From Caenimonas sedimenti (lineage in GTDB: Bacteria; Pseudomonadota; Gammaproteobacteria; Burkholderiales; Burkholderiaceae_C), in contig NZ_VOBQ01000010.1 of the NCBI RefSeq assembly GCF_007833165.1, positions 1 to 64,000 of the forward strand: a DNA stretch of 64,000 nucleotides, in the 5' to 3' direction. This document shows, piece after piece, positions 35,914 through 43,049 of the stretch (its first letter is position 1; each line of letters begins with the position of its first letter). The notes under the pieces were generated by a model. That model was given only the letters and a program-made list of their open reading frames with translations, had not been told where the DNA came from and did not search any database. A program made the position numbers and the translations under genes.

Positions 35914-37130
35914 CCCTTCACGCACACCACCTGCTTCAGCGTGTGCACCACCTCCACCAGGTCGCTCTGCGCCTCCATGACAGCAGCTATGTCCTTGTAG
36001 GCCGCGGGCGTCTCGTCGATCACGTCCTTGTCCTTGCGGCATTCGACGCCTTCCGTGGCGGCACGGTGGTCGGCCAGGGTGAATCGGCGCTTGGCCTCGC
36101 CACGGCTCATGGTGCGGCCGGCACCGTGCGAGCACGAGGAGAAGCTCTCCGGGTTGCCCTTGCCGCGCACGATGTAGCTGCGCGCGCCCATGCTGCCGGG
36201 GATGATGCCCAGCTCGCCCGCCTTGGCGCTCACCGCGCCCTTGCGGGTGACGAACACATCCTGGCCGAAGTGGGTTTCCTTCTGCACGTAGTTGTGGTGG
36301 CAGTTCACCGCCTCGATGTGCGCCTGGAAGCTCTTGCGGATCACCGTCTTCGCGGCTTCGATCACGCGGCGCATCATCACCTCGCGGTTCAGCTTGGCGA
36401 ACTTCTGGGCCCAGCCCACGGCGCGCACGTAGTCCCCGAAGTAGCGCGAGCCTTCCTCGAAATAGGCCAGGTCGCGGTCGGGCAGGTTCACGTTGTTGCG
36501 CATCGCGTCCTGCTTGGCCAGCTCGATGAACATCGTGCCGATGGCATTGCCGACGCCGCGCGAGCCGGAGTGCAGCATGAACCAGACGGCGCCTTCCTCG
36601 TCCAGGCAGACCTCGACGAAATGGTTGCCGCCGCCCAGCGTGCCCAGGTGCTTGTGGCTGTTGGTCTTGGCCAGCTTGGGATAGTCGCGGCACAGCGCTT
36701 CGAATTCCGGTTCGAGCTGCGCCCACGCAGTGTCCACCGCGCCTGGCGTCTTCTGCCAGGCGCCGGGATCGCGCGCGCCGGGCTGGCGCCCGTGCGGCAC
36801 GGCGCGCTCGATGGCCGCGCGCAGCGGGGCCAGGTTGTCCGGCAGGTCCTCCGCGCGCAGCGTGGTCTTGCAGGCGATCATGCCGCAGCCGATGTCCACG
36901 CCCACGGCGGCCGGGATGATGGCCTTGAAGGTGGGGATCACCGAGCCGACGGTGGCGCCGATGCCGAAGTGCACGTCGGGCATGGCAGCGATGTGCTTGA
37001 AGACGATGGGCAGGCGAGCGGCGTTCGCCAGCTGGCGCTTCGCTTCGTCTTCCACAGGCACGCCGCGCGTCCACATCTTGACGGGGACGCCCCCGGCAAT
37101 GTGTTCCTGGATGTAGTGGGTCTGTTCCAT
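35910..37130 (-). CDS. rtcB: RtcB-family RNA ligase
   Basis: The 406-residue protein has the RtcB landmarks: MPDVHFGIGATVGSV, GVDIGCGM, GGGNHFVEV and the guanylated His in CSHGAGRTMSR. All metal and GMP-binding residues appear intact. RtcB joins RNA ends bearing 2',3'-cyclic phosphate or 3'-phosphate to 5'-OH, repairing cut tRNA or rRNA. ATG 37130 has AAGGA at seven bases; codons upstream are open but unsupported. No archease or RtcA is nearby. It lies downstream of the HNH gene and converges on the PLD gene. Confidence 0.92.
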   Translation of the reverse strand: MEQTHYIQEHIAGGVPVKMWTRGVPVEDEAKRQLANAARLPIVFKHIAAMPDVHFGIGATVGSVIPTFKAIIPAAVGVDIGCGMIACKTTLRAEDLPDNLAPLRAAIERAVPHGRQPGARDPGAWQKTPGAVDTAWAQLEPEFEALCRDYPKLAKTNSHKHLGTLGGGNHFVEVCLDEEGAVWFMLHSGSRGVGNAIGTMFIELAKQDAMRNNVNLPDRDLAYFEEGSRYFGDYVRAVGWAQKFAKLNREVMMRRVIEAAKTVIRKSFQAHIEAVNCHHNYVQKETHFGQDVFVTRKGAVSAKAGELGIIPGSMGARSYIVRGKGNPESFSSCSHGAGRTMSRGEAKRRFTLADHRAATEGVECRKDKDVIDETPAAYKDIAAVMEAQSDLVEVVHTLKQVVCVKG

Positions 37131-37180
37131 GATGTTGTCCTTGTTCTTGATTGCCCGCGGACGCAAGGGTTCCGGGCGCA

Positions 37181-37206
37181 GGCGGGAGCGCCAATGCGCC
37201 CCCGCC
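37181..37206 (-). promoter_or_regulatory. GC-rich hairpin between the HNH gene and rtcB
   Basis: GGCGGG-A-GCGC (37181-37191) pairs with GCGC-C-CCCGCC (37196-37206) around a CAAT loop, one mismatch in eleven positions. There is no T-tract on either strand. It sits in the 115-base spacer ahead of rtcB and could be an attenuator or processing site. Confidence 0.45.
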
Positions 37207-37245
37207 CAACTCGCACCACATGGTGCTTTTTCTCACGCTGCGGCT

Positions 37246-37809
<564 letters not shown>

Positions 37810-37840
37810 GTCGTTTCTCCTTGTCGTTCGTCGGTGTTGG

Positions 37841-37972
37841 CTACCACTCGCCGGACAGCCGCACGCGTTGCGCGAGATCGGCTTCGTCGGCGCCATGGGC
37901 CATGCCGGGCCGATGACGCAGCAGCAGGAAAGCCGCGCGGCACCAGGCCTGGAGGGTCTTGATCAGCGTCAT
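37841..37972 (-). CDS. Small uncharacterised protein (43 aa), Arg-rich amphipathic
   Basis: ATG 37972 follows AGGAAAGGAAAACC, a strong purine-rich ribosome site. The 43-residue product starts MTLIKTLQAWCRAAFLLLRH, an amphipathic helix with one Cys, then an acidic and Arg-rich tail ending LSGEW. It lies 31 bases upstream of the HNH gene in the same orientation, so the two may be co-transcribed. I recognise no family with certainty. Composition is similar in style to small Arg-rich DUF1127-like proteins, but key motifs are missing. Confidence 0.5.
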   Translation of the reverse strand: MTLIKTLQAWCRAAFLLLRHRPGMAHGADEADLAQRVRLSGEW

Positions 37973-38268
37973 CGCGGTTTTCCTTTCCTGTTTCATTGGT
38001 GAGTGGATGAAGCCACTTCGGCTGTGCCCAGGCGCGAGTGGCCAGCAAGCTGGCCCGGTGCTCTCGCTGCACAAGGGGCGCGACCCCTTGCACATCCCGT
38101 CCTGCCGTTCCCGCGGCTGCGCGCGGACGGTGGTGCGTGGGCACACCCGGAGTGGTTTCTCCTGCGGGGTTGGCGGCCGACCAGGTTCGGCCGTCATGCC
38201 CCGCGGCAAGTTGTCAATGAGCGCGCGCTGCGGCCGGCGATGCGGCTGCCGCGGCCCCGAAGGGCGAA
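37973..38268 (-). other. Structured non-coding leader upstream of the 43-aa gene
   Basis: Between the small gene and the terminator at 38269 there is no convincing gene. Two perfect hairpins are visible: GCCAGC/GCTGGC (38041-38046 with 38049-38054) and CAAGGGG/CCCCTTG (38072-38078 with 38084-38090). They could form a structured 5' leader for the leftward 43-aa and HNH genes or part of an untranslated RNA. A TTGACA (38212-38217, minus strand) lacks a good -10. Confidence 0.4.
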
Positions 38269-38311
38269 AGGAAAAAGCAAAAAGGCCCGGATCCTTGCGG
38301 AGTCCGGGCCT
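38269..38311 (-). terminator. Strong leftward intrinsic terminator
   Basis: AGGCCCGGA (38283-38291) pairs perfectly with TCCGGGCCT (38303-38311). TCC/GGA extends the stem around a TTGC loop. Read leftward, the stem is followed by TTTTGCTTTTTCC. It lies 29 bases past the stop of the 39-codon ORF at 38340. Confidence 0.85.
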
Positions 38312-38339
38312 CTGTGAAGAGAGGGTGCTGGAGGCGCTG

Positions 38340-38459
38340 CTACGCGTCTCCCGCTTCCGGACTGCCGATCGGATCCTCGCTGCCGCAAAGCGGCCGCCCA
38401 TACCCGGCCTGGCCCGCGTGGCGGGTCAGGTGGCTGGCAATGGCGAAAGCGGTTTTCAC
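38340..38459 (-). CDS. Candidate small protein (39 aa) in its own transcription unit
   Basis: A GTG at 38459, with GGAA six bases upstream, opens 39 codons beginning V-K-T-A-F-A-I-A-S-H-L-T-R-H and ending G-D-A. It sits between a good leftward promoter (38496-38524) and a strong terminator (38269-38311), so a ~220-base transcript is expected here. Whether that RNA acts as a small mRNA or an untranslated regulator cannot be told from sequence. No family recognised. The non-ATG start and short length keep confidence low. Confidence 0.35.
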   Translation of the reverse strand: MKTAFAIASHLTRHAGQAGYGRPLCGSEDPIGSPEAGDA

Positions 38460-38495
38460 GATGGTTTCCGAAGGCGAATGGGATTCGATGGACGG

Positions 38496-38524
38496 ACTGT
38501 AAATAGTCTTTACCGTGACGTCAA
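38496..38524 (-). promoter_or_regulatory. Leftward sigma-70-type promoter
   Basis: On the minus strand TTGACG (38519-38524) and TACAGT (38496-38501) are separated by exactly 17 bases, in the divergent gap between the small-RNA or small-ORF unit and the SPFH gene. Confidence 0.55.
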
Positions 38525-38614
38525 GCGAGCCGCGGTCCGAGGGGCGGCCGGCGTCGCATTTGCAACACAGCCCCCAGCCGCTATCATGGCCCGCTCAACC
38601 TGGAGGAGCGGACC

Positions 38615-39673
38615 ATGGCGCTGATGGATTTCATCAAGAAACAGTTCATCGACATCATCCAGTGGACGGAGGACGGCGAGGGCACGCTCGCCTGGCGCTT
38701 CCCGATGCGCGACATGGAAATCCAGTACGGCGCGTCGCTCACGGTGCGCGAGTCGCAGATGGCGGTGTTCGTCAACGAAGGCAAGATCGCCGACGTGTTC
38801 GGGCCCGGCATGTACAAGCTGACGACCCAGACCATCCCGGTCCTCACCTACCTGAAGAACTGGGACAAGCTGTTCGAGTCCCCGTTCAAGAGCGACGTCT
38901 ACTTCTTCAGCACGCGCCAGCAGGTCGACCAGCGCTGGGGCACGCCCCAGCCCATCACCATCCGCGACAAGGACTTCGGCGCCGTGCGCCTGCGGGCCTT
39001 CGGCAACTACAGCTACAGCCTGGCCGAGCCGCGGGCCTTCCACACCAAGATCTCCGGCACGCGCGAGCTGTACACGGTGGGCGAGCTCGACGGCCAGCTG
39101 CGCGGGATGATCCTGCAGCACATCTCGGACGCCATCGCGCAGAGCGGCATCCCCTTCCTGGATCTCGCGGCCAACCAGATGGAATTCGCCGCGGCCCTGC
39201 ACAAGGAGATGGCGCCGGCGTTCGAGGCCATCGGCCTGCGGCTGGAAGGCATGACGGTGCAGAGCGTCTCGCTGCCGGAAGAGCTCCAGAAGATCATGGA
39301 CCAGAAGATCGGCATGGGCATGATCGGCAACGACATGGGCAAGTTCATGCAGTACCAGACGGGCCAGGCGATCCCCGAGATGGCGAAAGCCGCCGGCTCG
39401 GGCGGCGGCAGCATCGCCGGCGACGCCATGGGCCTGGGCGCCGGGATGGCGATGGGCCAGGTGCTCGCGCAGAACATGCAGCAGGGTCTGCAGGGTGCGC
39501 AGAACCAGGCGGCGGCAGCTGCCGCCGCTGCGCAAGGCGCGGCGGCCTCCGCCGTGAAGCCGGAAGACGTGATGGCCACGCTGGAAAAACTCGGCGAGCT
39601 GAAGACCAAGGGCATCCTCACGCAGGAAGAGTTCGACGCCAAGAAGGCCGAGCTTCTGAAGAAGCTGGTGTAG
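38615..39673 (+). CDS. SPFH-SHOCT protein (YdjI / virion-core-like)
   Basis: The 352-residue cytoplasmic-facing protein has an SPFH-like domain (about 20-235: YGASLTVRESQMAVFVNEGKI, VFGPGMYKL, FGAVRLRAFGNYSY), a Gly/Ala/Met-rich linker (about 255-310) and a C-terminal SHOCT helix pair (GELKTKGILTQEEFDAKKAELL). It lacks a membrane anchor. Relatives (YdjI of Bacillus, virion-core-like proteins) occur with PspA-type membrane-stress genes. GGAGGAG nine bases before ATG 38615. It opens the second operon, ahead of DUF4178, DUF350 and aminopropyltransferase genes. Confidence 0.83.
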   Translation: MALMDFIKKQFIDIIQWTEDGEGTLAWRFPMRDMEIQYGASLTVRESQMAVFVNEGKIADVFGPGMYKLTTQTIPVLTYLKNWDKLFESPFKSDVYFFSTRQQVDQRWGTPQPITIRDKDFGAVRLRAFGNYSYSLAEPRAFHTKISGTRELYTVGELDGQLRGMILQHISDAIAQSGIPFLDLAANQMEFAAALHKEMAPAFEAIGLRLEGMTVQSVSLPEELQKIMDQKIGMGMIGNDMGKFMQYQTGQAIPEMAKAAGSGGGSIAGDAMGLGAGMAMGQVLAQNMQQGLQGAQNQAAAAAAAAQGAAASAVKPEDVMATLEKLGELKTKGILTQEEFDAKKAELLKKLV

Positions 39674-39679
39674 AGAGGC

Positions 39680-39761
39680 TTGTCATTGCGGGCTTGACCC
39701 GCAATCCATCGTGGCGTCCTGACATGCCGCCATGGATCCCGGGTCGAGCCCGGGATGACAA
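39680..39761. repeat. Paired REP element (BIME-like), 82 bp
   Basis: Terminal TTGTCAT (39680-39686) and ATGACAA (39755-39761) enclose two hairpins: TGCGGG...CCCGCA on the left and CCCGGG...CCCGGG on the right. The spacer contains CCATCGTGGCG and CGCCATGGAT. The element at 52470-52550 has the same spacer orientation but swapped hairpins. It separates the SPFH and DUF4178 genes. Confidence 0.8.
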
Positions 39762-39766
39762 CCAAG

Positions 39767-41251
39767 ATGGCCACCTCTTCCACGCAACGCACCTACACCG
39801 CGCCCTGCCCGGGCTGCGGCGCGCCTGTGGCCTTCCGCAGCGCGCAGTCCACCCACGCCGTCTGCAGCTTCTGCCAGAGCACCGTGGTGCGCGACGGCGA
39901 CACGCTGTCGCGCATCGGCAAGATGGCCGAGCTGTTCGACGACCACAGCCCGCTGCAGCTGATGGCCCAGGGGCGCTTCCAGGGCAAGGCGTTCACGCTC
40001 GTTGGGCGCCTGCAATACAGGAGCGGCAGCGGCAACTGGGCGGAATGGATCGCGCTGTTCGACGACGGCAGCCAGGCCTTGCTGGCCGAAGACAACGGCG
40101 CCTACGTGATGGCGTTGCCGGCCAGGCTGGAACGCGAATTGCCGCAGGCGCAACAACTGCGCCTGGGCGCCACCACGGCGGTGGGCGGCAAGGCTTACAG
40201 CGTCGCGCTGAACGAGGAAGTGGCGCTGGTCTCGGCCCAGGGCGAACTGCCCAAGCTCCCGCCGCTGGGCAAGACCTTCCCGATGGTGGAGCTGCGCAGC
40301 GCCGACAACGAGGTGCTCTCCATCGACTACGGGGCCGAGCCGCCGGCGCTTTCCAAAGGCCGGCCGGTGGAGCTGGAGGAGCTGAAGCTCTCGGGGCTGC
40401 GCGAGGAGAGCACCAAGGAGACGGCGGCCCGCCAGTTCAATTGCCCGAATTGCGGGGCGCCGGTCGAAGTGATGCTGGCCGACAGCAAGAGCATCACTTG
40501 CCGCGCCTGCAACAGCCTGATCGACCTGCAGCAAGGCATCGGCGGCCAGCTGTCCCACGCGATCCAGGACGAACCGGTGCAGCCCGTCATCCCCCTGGGC
40601 ACCGCGGGGCAGTTGCAAGGCGTGCACTGGCAGGTGGTGGGATACCAGCACCGGCTGGGGACCGAGCCGGACGACCCCGACGAGCATTTCGGCTGGGACG
40701 AGTACCTGCTCTACAACCGCAAGCGCGGCTTCGTCTTCCTGGTGGACACCACCGAGGGCTGGAGCCTGGTGAAGCCCGCCACCGGCGCACCCACGCTGTC
40801 GCAGAACCAGCAGACCGCCAGCTACCTGGGCACCACGTACCAGCAGCAGTATGCGTACAAGGCCGAGACCACCTACGTGGCCGGCGAGTTCTACTGGCCG
40901 GTGGCGCGCGGCCACACCTCCTTCAACCGCGACTACGCCAAGGGCAAGAGCCTGCTCTCGATGGAGGAGACGCCGAAGGAGCGCACCTGGTCGGTCGGCA
41001 ACAAGATCGAAAGCGACGCCGTCGCCAAGGCGTTCGGCCTGGAAGCCAAGAAGGACCTGCTGCAGCGCGGCGATGCCGGCCCGGTCAGCGGCAAGGCCGG
41101 CCTGGGGTGCGGCTGCGCCACCCTGTTCATCATCGTGTTCGTCATCCTGGTCCTGGTGATGATGGTCAAGGCCTGCGACGACGAGAACCGGGGCACGGGC
41201 AGTGGCATCCGCTCCGGCGGCAGCTGGTCCAGCGGCGGTTCCCACAAATGA
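39767..41251 (+). CDS. DUF4178 zinc-ribbon membrane protein
   Basis: The protein has 494 residues from ATG 39767. Zinc ribbons CPGC...CSFC (about 12-35) and CPNC...CRAC (about 223-245) precede two DUF4178 domains (about 65-205, FTLVGRLQYRSGSGNWAEW, and about 285-430, VVGYQHRLGTEPDDPDEHFGWDEYLLYN). One C-terminal membrane segment follows (about 448-470), then a Gly/Ser-rich tail. DUF4178 proteins occur with SPFH, DUF350 and polyamine-type genes; biochemical role unknown. An ATG at 39755 is also in frame but lies inside the terminal repeat of the REP element, so 39767 is preferred. Confidence 0.82.
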   Translation: MATSSTQRTYTAPCPGCGAPVAFRSAQSTHAVCSFCQSTVVRDGDTLSRIGKMAELFDDHSPLQLMAQGRFQGKAFTLVGRLQYRSGSGNWAEWIALFDDGSQALLAEDNGAYVMALPARLERELPQAQQLRLGATTAVGGKAYSVALNEEVALVSAQGELPKLPPLGKTFPMVELRSADNEVLSIDYGAEPPALSKGRPVELEELKLSGLREESTKETAARQFNCPNCGAPVEVMLADSKSITCRACNSLIDLQQGIGGQLSHAIQDEPVQPVIPLGTAGQLQGVHWQVVGYQHRLGTEPDDPDEHFGWDEYLLYNRKRGFVFLVDTTEGWSLVKPATGAPTLSQNQQTASYLGTTYQQQYAYKAETTYVAGEFYWPVARGHTSFNRDYAKGKSLLSMEETPKERTWSVGNKIESDAVAKAFGLEAKKDLLQRGDAGPVSGKAGLGCGCATLFIIVFVILVLVMMVKACDDENRGTGSGIRSGGSWSSGGSHK

Positions 41252-41269
41252 ATTTCTCCGGAGGTCATC

Positions 41270-41491
41270 ATGAATCTTGAGTGGCTGAAAGCCAGTGCCT
41301 TTTTCGGCTCCATCCTGTACGCGCTGGTCGGCGTCGTCGTGTTCCTGCTGACGTTCATCGTCATCGACAAGATCACCCCCTACAACCTGTGGGAGGAGAT
41401 CGTGGAGAAGCAGAACGTCGCGCTGAGCATCGTCGTCGGGTCGCTGGCGCTGGGCGTCTCCATCATCGTGGCCGCCGCAGTGCACGGCTAG
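41270..41491 (+). CDS. DUF350 small membrane protein (YjfL-like)
   Basis: The 73-residue protein has two membrane helices (about 12-34 and 50-72) joined by a short acidic loop (DKITPYNLWEEIVEKQN), the full pattern of a single DUF350 unit. YjfL-type proteins accompany PspA-like and polyamine-ligase genes in Escherichia coli and relatives. Strong GGAGG seven bases before the ATG. Four bases separate it from the aminopropyltransferase gene. Confidence 0.88.
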   Translation: MNLEWLKASAFFGSILYALVGVVVFLLTFIVIDKITPYNLWEEIVEKQNVALSIVVGSLALGVSIIVAAAVHG

Positions 41492-41495
41492 GCAC

Positions 41496-43049
41496 GTGGC
41501 TGCCGTCCCCGGGGAGGCGCCGCCGGCCGCGGCGACTTCCCCGCGCCCCCTGGAAGTCGCGCTCCTGGCCTCGGTTTTCGTGGTGGCCGCCTGCGGGCTG
41601 GTCTACGAACTCGCGGCGGGCGCGCTCGCTTCGTACGTGCTCGGCGACTCGGTGCTGCAGTTCTCCACCGTCATCGGCACCTACCTGTTCGCCATGGGCG
41701 TGGGCTCCTGGCTTTCGCGCTTCTTCGAGCGCCAGTTGCCGGCGCACTTCCTGCGCATCGAGCTGCTGGTGGCACTCATCGGGGGCGGATTGCCGGCGCT
41801 GCTGTTCCTGGCGCACGCCTGGCAGCCGGGCGCGTTCCGCGTGCTGCTGTACGGCATGGTGCTGCTGGTCGGCATGCTGGTGGGCCTGGAGATCCCGCTG
41901 GTCATGCGCATCCTCAAGCGCGACGTGGCCCTGAAGGAGCTGGTGTCGCAGGTGCTGACCTTCGACTATCTCGGTGCGCTGGCGGTGTCGGTGGCCTTCC
42001 CGCTGCTGCTGGTGCCGCAGCTGGGCCTGATCCGCACCGGCCTGCTGTTCGGGCTGATGAATGCGCTGATCGCCGTGTGGGCGCTCTGGCTGTTCCGGCA
42101 CGAACTGCGGCGCTTCGGCGCCCATGCGGTCGCCTGCTTCCTCACGGTGGGCGTTCTGGGCGCCGCCTTCGCCGGCTCGCAGCAGATCACCTCGCTGGCC
42201 GAGGACAAGTTCTACCAGGACCGCATCGTGCTGGCGGAAAGCTCGCCCTGGCAGCGCATCGTGTTGACGCAAGGCCGTGGCGGGCTGCGGTTGTTCCTGA
42301 ACGGCAACCTGCAGTTCGCGCAGTCCGACGAGTACCGCTACCACGAGGCGCTGGTGCACCCGGCGATGGCGGGACACGGCGCCCCGCGCAAGGTCGCGGT
42401 GCTGGGCGGCGGCGACGGACTGGCCGTGCGCGAAATCCTTCGCTACCCGGACGTGGAGAGCGTCACGCTGGTCGAACTCGATCCGAACATGACGCGCATC
42501 TTCGCAGCGGACCCGGCGCTGGCCGCCTTGAATGCGGGCGCATTGAAGTCACCGAAGCTGCGCATCGTGCATGCGGACGCCTTCAAGTGGCTGCTGGAGA
42601 CGGCCGAAATCTACGACGTGATCGTCGTGGACTTCCCGGACCCGACCAACTTCTCCATCGGCAAGCTGTACACGAACGCCTTCTATGCGCTGCTGGAGCA
42701 GCGCCTGGCCGCGAGCGGCTACGCCGTGGTGCAGACCACCTCGCCGCTCGTGGCGCGCCAGAGCTTCTGGACCGTGGCAACGACGATCGAGTCCGTGGGC
42801 TTGCGCACCTATCCGTACCATGCCAACGTGCCCAGCTTCGGCGAGTGGGGTTTCATCATCGCCAGCCGGCGGCCCTGGCAGCCGCCCGCGGCTCTGCCGG
42901 GCGGCCTGCGCTTCCTCACGCCCGCCGGCGTGCCGCCGCTGTTCCAGTTCCCGAACGACATGGCGCGTGTGCCCGCCGAGGTGAATCGGCTGGCCAACCA
43001 GGTGCTCGTGACGACTTACGAGCGCGAATGGGGCAAGGTGCATCCGTGA
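41496..43049 (+). CDS. Membrane-anchored polyamine aminopropyltransferase (SpeE-like)
   Basis: This 517-residue fusion has about six N-terminal membrane helices (residues ~20-220) followed by a spermidine-synthase domain (about 235-510). The catalytic part keeps SDEYRYHEALVHP, the decarboxylated-SAM motif VLGGGDGLAVREIL (about 300-313), LVELDPNMT and VVDFPDPTN (about 376-384). Such membrane forms with DUF350 and DUF4178 neighbours are distinct from soluble SpeE and their product is not established. GTG start. The next gene overlaps by GTGA. The probable supplier of its aminopropyl donor, speD, lies ~8 kb downstream. Confidence 0.85.
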   Translation: MAAVPGEAPPAAATSPRPLEVALLASVFVVAACGLVYELAAGALASYVLGDSVLQFSTVIGTYLFAMGVGSWLSRFFERQLPAHFLRIELLVALIGGGLPALLFLAHAWQPGAFRVLLYGMVLLVGMLVGLEIPLVMRILKRDVALKELVSQVLTFDYLGALAVSVAFPLLLVPQLGLIRTGLLFGLMNALIAVWALWLFRHELRRFGAHAVACFLTVGVLGAAFAGSQQITSLAEDKFYQDRIVLAESSPWQRIVLTQGRGGLRLFLNGNLQFAQSDEYRYHEALVHPAMAGHGAPRKVAVLGGGDGLAVREILRYPDVESVTLVELDPNMTRIFAADPALAALNAGALKSPKLRIVHADAFKWLLETAEIYDVIVVDFPDPTNFSIGKLYTNAFYALLEQRLAASGYAVVQTTSPLVARQSFWTVATTIESVGLRTYPYHANVPSFGEWGFIIASRRPWQPPAALPGGLRFLTPAGVPPLFQFPNDMARVPAEVNRLANQVLVTTYEREWGKVHP

